DNA of 40,626 bases from Salinivirgaceae bacterium (GCA_017650325.1 JAGCFC010000169.1:1-40626); one strand, 5' to 3'; numbered from the stretch's first letter, positions 8,291-16,790 are shown. Notes: generated by a model from the sequence alone, not told the origin. Numbers and translations are program-made.

Positions 8291-8378
8291 GTAATAGCAC
8301 GTAAGTCAGTGGTTAACAATGAACTATTGGCTGCGATAATTGGCGGTAACCAAATATTTTATTTTGTTTTTTAGTGAA

Positions 8379-8401
8379 TCATAGCGGGATTTATGCTATG
8401 A
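8379..8401. other. Inverted repeat upstream of the phosphate uptake operon
   Basis: TCATAGC and GCTATGA (7-base perfect arms, 9-base loop) lie about 80 bases before the DUF47 start in a 190-base gap. There is no T-run, so it is not an obvious terminator; it may be an operator or a hairpin in the leader. Confidence 0.4.
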
Positions 8402-8480
8402 ACAGACCCCCATTAGTAGCTAATTGTTTTCGTTTTTGTCAATTTTCCATATCTTAGACATCGGAATAACACATTGAGTT

Positions 8481-9131
8481 ATGGAAAGTATATTGAAAAC
8501 AGCAGGCGCGGTAATCCGCCAAATCGATAGTTTTATTGATGAGATTGAGAACGGATTGCTGCTTTTCCGTGAAGCGGTAAACAATTACACCGACGCCCGA
8601 ACTGACGATTTTGAGAAACGTCTTCACATGGTTGAGGAGAAGGAGTCGGCAGCCGACAGATTGCAGCGCAGCATTGAGAACGATTTTCTGGTTCACTCGC
8701 TTCTGCCGCAGTTTGCAAGCGATGTGCTCCACCTTTTGGACAAGACCGACGACCTGCTTGACAAATCGAAGTACGTGCTGCAGCAGTTCAGCGTTGAGAG
8801 GCCGCAATTGCCCGACACCATCAAAACTGATTTCAAGAGTCTGAACGAGATGTCGATGGAGGCTTCGATGGAGGCAATAGCGTCGGTTAGGGTGTTTTTC
8901 ACATCTCCCGAATCGGCCAAAGAGCACATCAACAAAATATATTTCTACGAGCGCGAGAGTGACCGTGCGGCCAACGACCTGCGGCGTGTTATTTTTCAGC
9001 AGACGCCAGGCATCGATCTTGCGCAGATGGAGCAGTTGCGTTATTTCACACGTCACGTTGAGCAGTTGAGCGATGCTGCCGAAGATGTGGCCGACATACT
9101 TTCGTTGTTGATAATCAAAGTGATGCTGTAA
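8481..9131 (+). CDS. DUF47/PhoU-like Pit accessory protein
   Basis: A 216-residue, largely helical cytosolic protein of the DUF47 (PhoU_div) family: segments such as MVEEKESAADRL, YERESDRAANDLRR and HVEQLSDAAEDVADIL match the acidic, metal-binding four-helix pattern of PhoU-type proteins. It is encoded directly before the Pit permease, with one base between stop and start. In many bacteria this pair works together, with the DUF47 protein modulating low-affinity phosphate uptake. The ATG at 8481 follows an A/T-rich leader. Confidence 0.88.
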   Translation: MESILKTAGAVIRQIDSFIDEIENGLLLFREAVNNYTDARTDDFEKRLHMVEEKESAADRLQRSIENDFLVHSLLPQFASDVLHLLDKTDDLLDKSKYVLQQFSVERPQLPDTIKTDFKSLNEMSMEASMEAIASVRVFFTSPESAKEHINKIYFYERESDRAANDLRRVIFQQTPGIDLAQMEQLRYFTRHVEQLSDAAEDVADILSLLIIKVML

Positions 9132-9132
9132 G

Positions 9133-10170
9133 ATGCTGTTGCTTTTTCTGTCGAGCGGACTGTTTTTGGGCTGGAGCCTTGGCGCCAACGACGCGGCCAA
9201 TATTTTCGGGTCGGCGGTGGGGACGCGCATGGTACGGTTTCGCACGGCTGCCGTGGTGGCGAGCCTCTTTGTTATTTTGGGCGCCACGTTTCAGGGTGAG
9301 GGAGGAGCCGATACGCTGGGGCGGCTGGGTTCAATCAACCAGCTGGCCGGAGCCTTTACTGTGGCACTGGCATCGGCGCTCACTATATTCATGATGGTAA
9401 AGTCGAGCCTCATAGTATCGACATCGCAGGCTATTGTGGGCGCCATCATCGGGTGGAACATCTTTGCCGGCCGCTCCACCGATACATTGCTGCTCGGACA
9501 GATTGCCACATCGTGGGTTGCGGGGATGCTGCTCGGCGCAGTGTTCGCCATCTTATTATACATAATTGTACATCAGATGTTTAAACGGCTTCATCTGCAT
9601 CTTCTGTGGAAGCATACTGTTTTAAAGATACTGCTATTGCTGATTGGTGCGTTTGGTGCCTATAGTCTTGGCGCAAACAACATTGTTAATGTTATGGGTG
9701 TTTTTGTGAACGCAGTCAGTCTGCCAGCGCTTAGCGCCGGGCCATTGTCGCTGTCGAGCAACCAGCAGTTGTTTTTTCTTGGTGCGGTGGCCATTTCGGT
9801 GGGCATTTTCACCTACTCGCAGCGCACGATGAAGGTTGTGGGCAACGATCTCATGCCGCTTTCGGCAGAGACAGCCATGGTGGTTGTGCTGGCGCAGAGT
9901 CTTGTTCTGTTCGTCTTTTCGTCGCAAGGATTATCAAATGCTATTGCCAGCCTTGGGTTGGGGCATATTCCTCAGGTGCCGGTGTCGAGTACGCAGGTTG
10001 TTATTGGTTCAATTGTAGGCATAGGCTTGCTTAAAGGCGGACGGAGCATCAAGTACAAGGTTTTGTTTAACATTATGCTCGGATGGGTGGCCACCCCGCT
10101 CATAGCTGGTATTACAACTTATATTCTACTGTTTGTTGTGGGTAATTTATTCCAATTGCCAGTCTGCTAA
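9133..10170 (+). CDS. Pit-family inorganic phosphate transporter
   Basis: A 345-residue membrane protein with about ten helices. The two inverted halves each carry the family signature: GWSLGANDAANIFG near residue 14 and YSLGANNIVNVMG near residue 177. These motifs bind phosphate and cation in PiT/SLC20 transporters, which import metal-phosphate with protons or sodium. It is preceded by its DUF47 partner and followed by a strong bidirectional terminator, so the two genes form a complete operon. Confidence 0.9.
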   Translation: MLLLFLSSGLFLGWSLGANDAANIFGSAVGTRMVRFRTAAVVASLFVILGATFQGEGGADTLGRLGSINQLAGAFTVALASALTIFMMVKSSLIVSTSQAIVGAIIGWNIFAGRSTDTLLLGQIATSWVAGMLLGAVFAILLYIIVHQMFKRLHLHLLWKHTVLKILLLLIGAFGAYSLGANNIVNVMGVFVNAVSLPALSAGPLSLSSNQQLFFLGAVAISVGIFTYSQRTMKVVGNDLMPLSAETAMVVVLAQSLVLFVFSSQGLSNAIASLGLGHIPQVPVSSTQVVIGSIVGIGLLKGGRSIKYKVLFNIMLGWVATPLIAGITTYILLFVVGNLFQLPVC

Positions 10171-10210
10171 AATCAGGCTCATTTGAGCACCGAAGACGCT
10201 TATACTTAAA

Positions 10211-10249
10211 GTAAAAATGCCACAACCATACCGGCTGTGGCATTTTTAC
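10211..10249. terminator. Bidirectional terminator between pit-type gene and fibre gene
   Basis: GTAAAAATGCCACA (10211-10224) pairs perfectly with TGTGGCATTTTTAC (10236-10249) over an 11-base loop, with a T-run on both strands. It serves the plus-strand phosphate operon and the minus-strand fibre gene that end on either side. Confidence 0.88.
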
Positions 10250-10276
10250 GAATATTAATGAAACGCTTCTCTTCTG

Positions 10277-13200
10277 TTACTTATTCATCAGTTGTTCTAC
10301 CATGCGCTTCAGCTCATCAATCTGCTTCTGCTGCTCTTTGATGGCCTCGATAAGAACAGGTGCGAGTTTTGTGTAATCGACTGATTTGAAGCCGTCGGCA
10401 TCGGTACTTACAAGCTCGGGATAAATCTCTTCAACCTCTTGCGCTATAACACCTATCTGCTTGCCTTCTTCATAATCAAAACCTAAACTATCAGCCGAAA
10501 CGCCTTTGACTGCGGCCACCTCCTCGCGATTCTTCCAATAGTAGCTTACGCCACGCAGTTTCAACACTTTATCCAGTGCTCCGTCAAGTGTCTGGATGTC
10601 TTTTTTCAGGCGTTTATCTGAACTCTCAATTATCGAACCGTTTACATAAATTCTATTTAAAAAATATCCAGCAAAAGCATTCGTGCCTGTTGCCGAAGCA
10701 TGAATACCTACATTCTGATTTGAACCGCCACTTGCTTGTGCCCAAACACCAAAATTGTTTGCGGCTGATGTTGATGCTCCATCAGGCTTGCGAGAAATAC
10801 CGCGTACTGCAATATTTTGGCTACCTGTCTTCACATTATCAACAATTGCGTTTACGGCATAAACATTGTCGGTTGAAGCCGTGTTTGATACATATGCGTC
10901 GAAAACATAAATTGAATTGGATGTTGTAGATATGTTTATACGGTCACCATACGCAACTTTAGCTTTACCTGTAACATCTGTTTGAGAACCAAATACATTA
11001 TTTGATGTTGTGGCGCCTTTTGATTCTGCATAAATAGCATAATTTGTGCCAGTACCGTGTGCATAAGCATGAATGCCATGACTGGTGACGCACTCTCCTT
11101 CAGATTCTCCCATGATTCCAGTATTAATATTCTTACCGATAGCTGCTCTGCCGTAAACACCATAATTCTTGACAGAAGTTCCATTGCTACTAACAGCATT
11201 TGCATATAATCCATAATTTTGGCTAGAGCCATTTCTTGCAGCAACATTTATACCATAAGCAAGGCTACCTGTGCATTTATTTTCTACAGTCAAGCTTGCA
11301 GAATTTGTTTCCGCTTCCACAGTAAGAGAACCATTAATGTTCAAATATTTGGAGCTGAAATCACCCATTATTAATGGTGTTGAAGAAACGCCATTATCAA
11401 TATATAGTCTATTATTGACAGATAGAGTTGAAAAACCCGCCTTATGCCCAATAAACACATTATTAGAACCAGTGTTTTTATAACCTGCACTATCGCCAAT
11501 AAATACATTATTGTTGCCGTTCCCATTTTGGCAGCCTGATTTTGCACCAATAAATACATTATTGTTACCGTTCTTAATTCCGGCACCTGATGTTGCACCA
11601 ATTAATACATTGAGGTTGCCTGTCTCAATTCCATTACCCGATGAGACACCTATCAATACGTTTTGACTACCAGATTTATTAAAATGCCCTGCCATATCAC
11701 CGATAACTACATTTGAATAACCTGATGTATCGTGTCTACAAACTTCATCACCGATAAGAATGTTTCCAGAGGCATTGTTTTGCCATCCCGCCATTCGACC
11801 AATAAAAATATTATAATGCCCTGTTTTGGCCATACTTCCAGCTTCTTGTCCTATAAAAATATTATTGTAACCATGTTTATTAGAGTATCCTGCTTTTTCC
11901 CCAAAATACACATTGCGGTATCCGGTAATGTTTGAATATCCAGCTTGACTGCCAACGAATACATTCATAGTTCCATTGGTATTTGAATAGGCTACGCTGT
12001 CGCCAATAAACACGTTTCTCCACCCAACGGTATTTGAGAATCCTGCATTGTTGCCTAAAAATACATTGTTTGCACCTGTTGTATTTTTGTAACCAGCCTG
12101 ATAACCAATAAACACATCGTCGGTTGAAGTTGATGACTCTGAGCCCCGACCAGCATTCTCGCCAATGGCAATGGTACGTTGCATGCTGTCAGCCTTCTGT
12201 GCGGCATAAGTACCTAATACCACGTTGCTTGAGCCTACTTTGTTGGCCTTACCAGCTTGATTACCCAAAAAGACATTGTTTTTACCAGTGGTGTTACTGT
12301 AACCTGCACTATCACCAATGAATATATCATTTTCACTGGTTGTTTCGGCAGAACCGTGGCCTGCATAATAGCCAATGGCGATTGTTTTGTTCATTTTTCC
12401 GGCTCTTCCGGCAGCCATATAGCCCAGTATCGTGTTGTAATTGCTTACTGACAAGCGTTGGCCGGAATGCGCACCCATAAGAATATTATACCTACCATAT
12501 GCCTGGTATCCTGCTGCATATCCTAAAAAAATATTGTCTGAACTTGCAGTATCGTTTGCTCCTGCAAAATAGCCGAGATAAATATTGTCGCCACCTGATT
12601 TATTCTTGAATCCGGCTTTATAACCCATATAAATATTCATTTGGCCGTCAGTGTTTGATTTTCCTGCCGACGGACCAATAAAGACATTACTTGTACCATC
12701 TTCGTTAGAAAAACCTGCAGAATCACCTAAAAACACATTCAATGCACCTGTAATATTGGAAAAGCCGGCATTGTTTCCAACAAATGTGTTAGCAAAACCC
12801 TCATCTTCAGATTCATTAGGTTTTGTATTCCTTCCCGCATCATATCCTGCAAAGAAGTTCTCCGCCGTAATATTCATATAACCAGCGTTGCCGTTTGCGC
12901 CTTTCTCCGTTACAGCAAAACCACTTTTGTTTCCCGCTCCATCTTTACCTTCTACACCGAAGCCGCTCTTGCTGCTGCCGCCGTTAACATAAACGCGGGT
13001 GCTGTCGGAGGTAACTTCAAGAATATCAGAGTCGGTGCCTTTGGCGCTGCGTCCGGTAACAATCAGGCCGCTGCGCTTGTTTTTTGCGCTGTTATCATCG
13101 AAACTGATTTTGGTGCCGTCGGTGGCCACTTTCATATAATTAGAGGCCTCGCCCTTAGTGTTGCGCCCTGTAACAATAAATCCGCTGCGTGGCACCTTGC

Positions 13201-14461
13201 TATCGCCTTCAAGCTCGTCGTCAACAATAACCTGTGTACCATTGGGGTCAACAACCAGATAATCCTGTTCACCGTCGCCTTTGGTGTTGCGGCCGGTAAC
13301 GCGCAGGCCGCTGCGTGGAACCTTGCCGTCGCCTTCGTCAACAATAACCTGCGTACCACTCGGGTTCACAACCAGATAATCCTGTTCTGCTTCGCCTTTG
13401 GTGTTGCGGCCCGTTACAATTAAGCCACTACGTTTAACCTTGCCGTCGTTCTCGTCAACAATAACCTGCGTACCTGTGGGGTTGACAACCAGATAGTCCT
13501 GCTCGGCATCGCCTTTGGTGTTGCGGCCGGTTACAATAAGTCCGCTGCGCTTAACCTTACCATCGTTCTCATCAACAATAACCTGCGTACCAGTGGGGTT
13601 AACAATCAGGTAGTCCTGCGGGGTTTCGCCTTTGGTGTTACGTCCGGTTACAATAAGTCCGCTGCGTTTAACCTTGCCGTCGTTCTCATCAACAAACACC
13701 TGTGTGCCTGTTGGGTCAACAACCAGATAGTCCTGCTCGCCGTCGCCTTTGGTGTTGCGGCCGGTAACGCGCAGTCCGCTTCGTGGAACCTTGCCATCGC
13801 CCTCGTCAACAATAACCTGCGTGCCGGTAGTATTTACCACCAGATAGTCCTGATCGCCGTCGCCCTTGGTGTTGCGTCCTGTAACACGCAGGCCGCTGCG
13901 TGGAACTTTGCCGTCTTTGCCGTCGTTCTCATCGACATACACGCGCACCTCGTTGGGATAGACTGCGAACACAACATTGCCGTCGTTGTCTTTTACCTCG
14001 AAAAGAGCGTCGCTTGAGTCGGTTGGATTGTTCGCACCGCTGTTTTGAGAGCTGTTGCCACTCCTTACCGCATAGAGGGCGTAAGGCACAGCCTGAATTT
14101 TTGTTGCACCGAAACTGGTGTAGCTGCTGCCACCGTTAATATCGATGCCGATGTGTAACCAAGCCTGGCTTCCGGCCCAGTCAACGTTCGAAAGACTGCC
14201 GCCGTTCTGCGGCGTTCCGCTGCCGACAGTCACGCCCAACACGCCATAGGCGTTGGTACGAGCGTTCTGCGTCTCGCTGTACATCACTTTTGTGCCGGTG
14301 CTATCGGCAATAGTGAGCTGAAGGCCAACGCTCTTGTTGCTCACAAGTTCGCCGTTGGAGTCACGCACCACTGCCTGGTACGAGAAACCGTTAGTTTGCG
14401 CCACTGCTGCCATGGTGGTCAGCGTTGTGACAATTGAGAGAATTAAACTTCTAATTTTCAT
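10277..14461 (-). CDS. Giant repetitive surface fibre with S74 autocleaving chaperone domain
   Basis: The 1394-residue product has a signal peptide (to about residue 21), then an N-terminal domain common in Bacteroidota fibre proteins (FSYQAVVRDSNGELV to VPYALYAV). About residues 165-490 hold eight 39-residue repeats with core RSGLxVTGRNTKG. About 555-1015 hold some 27 repeats of about 17 residues with core NVFIGxxAGxxNTxG, resembling the left-handed beta-roll of YadA-type heads. A Gly/Asn/Ala-rich neck follows, then a peptidase S74 domain (about 1279-1394) with a Ser1281-Lys1286 pair in SSDKRLKKD, spaced like the catalytic pair of endosialidase chaperones, and a coiled-coil end. S74 domains trimerise a fibre and then cut themselves off. 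No T9SS signal or membrane anchor is visible, so attachment is unknown. Confidence 0.85.
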   Translation of the reverse strand: MKIRSLILSIVTTLTTMAAVAQTNGFSYQAVVRDSNGELVSNKSVGLQLTIADSTGTKVMYSETQNARTNAYGVLGVTVGSGTPQNGGSLSNVDWAGSQAWLHIGIDINGGSSYTSFGATKIQAVPYALYAVRSGNSSQNSGANNPTDSSDALFEVKDNDGNVVFAVYPNEVRVYVDENDGKDGKVPRSGLRVTGRNTKGDGDQDYLVVNTTGTQVIVDEGDGKVPRSGLRVTGRNTKGDGEQDYLVVDPTGTQVFVDENDGKVKRSGLIVTGRNTKGETPQDYLIVNPTGTQVIVDENDGKVKRSGLIVTGRNTKGDAEQDYLVVNPTGTQVIVDENDGKVKRSGLIVTGRNTKGEAEQDYLVVNPSGTQVIVDEGDGKVPRSGLRVTGRNTKGDGEQDYLVVDPNGTQVIVDDELEGDSKVPRSGFIVTGRNTKGEASNYMKVATDGTKISFDDNSAKNKRSGLIVTGRSAKGTDSDILEVTSDSTRVYVNGGSSKSGFGVEGKDGAGNKSGFAVTEKGANGNAGYMNITAENFFAGYDAGRNTKPNESEDEGFANTFVGNNAGFSNITGALNVFLGDSAGFSNEDGTSNVFIGPSAGKSNTDGQMNIYMGYKAGFKNKSGGDNIYLGYFAGANDTASSDNIFLGYAAGYQAYGRYNILMGAHSGQRLSVSNYNTILGYMAAGRAGKMNKTIAIGYYAGHGSAETTSENDIFIGDSAGYSNTTGKNNVFLGNQAGKANKVGSSNVVLGTYAAQKADSMQRTIAIGENAGRGSESSTSTDDVFIGYQAGYKNTTGANNVFLGNNAGFSNTVGWRNVFIGDSVAYSNTNGTMNVFVGSQAGYSNITGYRNVYFGEKAGYSNKHGYNNIFIGQEAGSMAKTGHYNIFIGRMAGWQNNASGNILIGDEVCRHDTSGYSNVVIGDMAGHFNKSGSQNVLIGVSSGNGIETGNLNVLIGATSGAGIKNGNNNVFIGAKSGCQNGNGNNNVFIGDSAGYKNTGSNNVFIGHKAGFSTLSVNNRLYIDNGVSSTPLIMGDFSSKYLNINGSLTVEAETNSASLTVENKCTGSLAYGINVAARNGSSQNYGLYANAVSSNGTSVKNYGVYGRAAIGKNINTGIMGESEGECVTSHGIHAYAHGTGTNYAIYAESKGATTSNNVFGSQTDVTGKAKVAYGDRINISTTSNSIYVFDAYVSNTASTDNVYAVNAIVDNVKTGSQNIAVRGISRKPDGASTSAANNFGVWAQASGGSNQNVGIHASATGTNAFAGYFLNRIYVNGSIIESSDKRLKKDIQTLDGALDKVLKLRGVSYYWKNREEVAAVKGVSADSLGFDYEEGKQIGVIAQEVEEIYPELVSTDADGFKSVDYTKLAPVLIEAIKEQQKQIDELKRMVEQLMNK
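11420..12795 (-). repeat. About 27 coding repeats of about 17 residues (beta-roll-like)
   Basis: Within the fibre gene, units of 16-19 codons repeat with the pattern N-V/I-F-I/L-G-x-x-A-G-x-x-N-x-x-G. Copies are diverged at DNA level, unlike the 39-codon array, indicating older duplication. The regular G and A positions fit stacked turns of a beta-roll. Confidence 0.8.
13003..13950 (-). repeat. Tandem 117-base coding repeats (39 residues)
   Basis: Eight copies of a 39-codon unit lie in tandem in the fibre gene; homologous positions such as 13351 and 13468 are exactly 117 bases apart. Each copy contains RSG(L/F)xVTGR and most contain DYLVV and GTQVIVDE. Several copies are near-identical in DNA, which would allow copy-number change by recombination. 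Confidence 0.85.
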
Positions 14462-14589
14462 GGTTTTGTTTTTTAAATTATTTATGAATTATGAATTGAT
14501 TTCTCATAAAAAATATGCATAGCGCAGGCGTTTTAGCGCATGAGCGATGGAAACCCTGCGGAAAAATATGTTTGAAAATGAATGATTTG

Positions 14590-14607
14590 TACGAGAGACT
14601 TCTCGTA
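14590..14607. other. Inverted repeat in the fibre gene leader
   Basis: TACGAGA and TCTCGTA form perfect 7-base arms around GACT, about 130 bases upstream of the fibre start codon. It could be an operator or a leader hairpin; no T-run follows. Confidence 0.4.
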
Positions 14608-14650
14608 TCTTTCCTTATACCAATAAAATACAGATATACCGCGAGATGTA

Positions 14651-14659
14651 GGGGGGGGG
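14651..14659. repeat. Homopolymeric G9 tract upstream of the fibre gene
   Basis: Nine consecutive G on the plus strand (C9 in the direction of the fibre gene), about 190 bases before the fibre start. It stands out in otherwise A/T-rich DNA and is of a length known to slip in phase-variable genes. Confidence 0.6.
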
Positions 14660-14880
14660 TAAAATGTTGGTATTCAGCAAATTAGAAATAATTGCTGTCA
14701 GGTTACCCATACTAATTGCCTTGCAGTGCATTTGTAAAGAGTTTGGTTCAAATAGTATTTTTTTGTTAAGCGAATGTCTGCACATTCACTTTAAAAATAT
14801 TTACAAATATATTTTGTTTTAGCCAACAATGTGCTCACTTTTAGATTCTTTTGCCAAATTGCTTCACAAATATATAAAAA

Positions 14881-15115
14881 ATGAGACTATCGATTCCGGC
14901 AATAGCCATTGCAGCACTTCTAATGAGTGCCTGTCATTCTTCATCCGTTCGCAAGGGCGAAAAATATGGCGGCACTCTGCGCGTTAATATCAGCGACATT
15001 CCACACACAATTTTTCCCAGTCAGGTGTAGAAACGCAGCGAACAAATACTGGTTAATTAATAAGCTCTTACATTATGTATGAACAATTTGTCCGGGTCGA
15101 TAAAAAGTCTCATAA
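14881..15115 (+). pseudogene. Decayed 5' end of a family 5 solute-binding lipoprotein
   Basis: From an ATG at 14881 the frame encodes a lipoprotein signal (LLMSAC, lipid Cys at residue 18) and then KYGGTLRVNISDIP, the start typical of family 5 (peptide/oligopeptide) ABC-transporter binding proteins. A TAG at 15028-15030 ends it at 49 residues. Read through, the same frame continues KRSEQILVN to two further stops. In a different frame, YEQFVRVDKK (from about 15078) matches what should follow in this family. So there is at least one nonsense change and one frameshift. Homology fades before the convergent TPR gene end at 15213, and the rest of the gene (normally over 500 residues) is missing from the window. 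Confidence 0.65.
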
Positions 15116-15212
15116 CATACAAAGACAACCATTTTTCTATACACGTAACCCGCTGAGTGATATTTTTTTTGAGGCTATGCGCAACGATGGGAAACACGAA
15201 ATGGCAGAATCG

Positions 15213-16631
15213 TTACTCCATCTCGTGTCGGGCCTTTTGGTGGATGCTCTCGCCATAGATTGGCGAACTGGTTTTGCGGCAAGCTTTAAAATATTCATTG
15301 GCTTTCGCCTTATTTCCCTCTGCCTTATATATCATTCCAATGTAATATGCCGCATAGCATGGATAATAAAGCGTTTTTTCAAGATTATGGTCGATGGCGG
15401 CCTCATAGAAGCGCTTGGCGTTATCCAAATCGCCGGTCTTATGGCAGACGCGGCCCATGCGGTAGGCATACTCATTGGCCTGAATAGGTGTGAATTGTGA
15501 TTTGCGCTGTGCCGCTGAATCAAGAATCGACTTACAGAGCCTATAATCAGCGGCATCGAATGCCAAGCGTGCGCGTAACAGCTGCATATCCCAATAATGA
15601 TACATGGCACACTCGTATTTGGCCTGTGCATCAGACTGAGTGACAGCTGCCGACTGTATAACTTTTTGGCACAGCGACTCATACTTGGCTGTTTCCCCTT
15701 TCAGAAAACAATGCCAGGCCAGTTTGAATTTTGCATACAGCACATCCGACGGCGTTGTTTGGGTGTCGATAAACCGGTTAAGATAGGATTCGCACGAGTC
15801 GTTACCCACATTGAGCATTGAGCAACCCACCAGAAGGTTAAGCCTGTTAAACTTGCCATATCCCATTTGCAAGGCCTTTTCAAGTATTTTCATTGCCGAC
15901 AGCGTGCTGTCTGCCGCAATCAGTCGCTCGGCAGCCGTAAAAGCCTCAAGAGGGCCGCTAGCAGGCCATTCACGGCCAAAACCATACAACAACCTTAATC
16001 CCGCATTGCAATTGCTGCTAACCAGCGGAAACAGCAAAAGCGAAGCCACCTTCAGCTCGTTTCTGAATTGTTCGGGCACATCGGCATTTTGCGTTAATTG
16101 CTCGACTGTACTGCAATATTTTTCGGTTCGCTCGCCATCGGTCAGATTGTCGGCGAACAATGGCGCCACGTTTTGCAACTGACTGTCATATATCAGTTCT
16201 ATAAGCCCAAAACGCAGCCTGCGCCAATCATCCGGCTGCAGACTGCCAATTGCCTGCCGAGCTTGCGTGTATGCCGTGTACGAAGCCATATACGAGCCAT
16301 TCACAAAACAAGCATAGCAGCGCATAAGATAGATGTCGCTGAGACATTGCTGGTAATCGGGTGAATTGGTGTGGTAGTGGCGCACGGCCTTCAATAACTC
16401 GGCAAAAGCATCGGGGTCGGGTTTGTCGAGTTTGGCAAGCTGCTCCACAAACAACGCATATGATGACAACCAAACGGTTCTGTAGCCGGCTGGCAGTTTA
16501 TCAATCTGAGTCCGGGCTTCATCGAAGCGAAGGTTTAGAATCAAACTTTGGCAACTGTCGGGTTGCGGCAGCGTTACTGCCGGCATCAGCAGTCCTACAG
16601 TCAGCAGCAAAATCAATTTAATTCTATGCAT
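15213..16631 (-). CDS. Secreted tetratricopeptide-repeat protein
   Basis: The 472-residue product has an N-terminal signal (MHRIKLILLLTVGLLMPAV) and an all-helical body. The clearest TPR units are near the C-terminus: YRMGRVCHKTGDLDNAKRFYEAAI followed by AYYIGMIYKAEGNKAKANEYFKA, each with the G/A/Y/A pattern of the 34-residue repeat. Similar but weaker helical pairs fill the middle. It probably sits in the periplasm as a scaffold. It lies downstream of the giant adhesin gene on the same strand but is separated by a terminator and has its own promoter. A functional link with either neighbouring surface protein is possible but unproven. Confidence 0.75.
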   Translation of the reverse strand: MHRIKLILLLTVGLLMPAVTLPQPDSCQSLILNLRFDEARTQIDKLPAGYRTVWLSSYALFVEQLAKLDKPDPDAFAELLKAVRHYHTNSPDYQQCLSDIYLMRCYACFVNGSYMASYTAYTQARQAIGSLQPDDWRRLRFGLIELIYDSQLQNVAPLFADNLTDGERTEKYCSTVEQLTQNADVPEQFRNELKVASLLLFPLVSSNCNAGLRLLYGFGREWPASGPLEAFTAAERLIAADSTLSAMKILEKALQMGYGKFNRLNLLVGCSMLNVGNDSCESYLNRFIDTQTTPSDVLYAKFKLAWHCFLKGETAKYESLCQKVIQSAAVTQSDAQAKYECAMYHYWDMQLLRARLAFDAADYRLCKSILDSAAQRKSQFTPIQANEYAYRMGRVCHKTGDLDNAKRFYEAAIDHNLEKTLYYPCYAAYYIGMIYKAEGNKAKANEYFKACRKTSSPIYGESIHQKARHEME

Positions 16632-16692
16632 CGCGCAAGTTTTTTCGAGCGGTTAATTTACACCATCTTTTCGAATTTGAGCATCAGAGTTG

Positions 16693-16726
16693 CAAAGATA
16701 CAAAAGCACCCAAATGCGCCGACAAG
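16693..16726 (-). promoter_or_regulatory. Bacteroidota-type promoter for the TPR gene
   Basis: On the minus strand, TATCTTTG (16693-16700) matches the -7 consensus TAnnTTTG at every position. CTTG (16723-16726), three of four bases of the -33 element, lies 22 bases upstream. The start codon at 16631 follows about 60 bases later. Confidence 0.55.
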
Positions 16727-16756
16727 AACTCTCTCCGCTCATTACCTCTTTATCAT

Positions 16757-16790
16757 AAAAGGAAAGCCGGCTTTTAACCGGCTTCCTTTT
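16757..16790 (-). terminator. Terminator at the end of the giant adhesin gene
   Basis: A hairpin with arms 16757-16770 and 16778-16790 (AGCCGG/CCGGCT core plus GGAA/TTCC with one bulge) ends in TTTT on the minus strand. It begins at the stop codon of the giant gene and isolates the TPR gene. Confidence 0.8.

Larger units (their letters stand above)
14462..14880. other. A/T-rich 419-base intergenic region upstream of the fibre gene
   Basis: This region separates the start of the minus-strand fibre gene from the decayed solute-binding gene on the plus strand. It holds the 7-base-arm inverted repeat at 14590-14607 and the G9 tract at 14651-14659. I found no complete -33/-7 promoter pair that I would defend, and no reading frame of note. 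Confidence 0.5.

Noticed and set aside
8435-8457. TTTG and TATCTTAG as a promoter for the phosphate uptake operon
   Set aside because: Spacer is only 11 bases, well short of the usual 19-21.
8454-9287. Minus-strand 277-codon frame opposite the DUF47/Pit pair
   Set aside because: It spans two well-recognised plus-strand genes and shows no recognisable domain.
13003-13950. CRISPR-like regular repeats
   Set aside because: The period is 117 bases, all in frame within a long coding region, with conserved rather than unique 'spacers'.
14813-14853. TTTG and TTCTTTTG as a promoter for the decayed binding-protein gene
   Set aside because: The spacer is 29 bases and the -7 element misses its conserved A; not defensible.
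15075-15500. Plus-strand 141-codon frame starting in the decayed solute-binding gene
   Set aside because: Only its first ten or so residues fit the binding-protein family; the rest is antisense to the TPR gene end.
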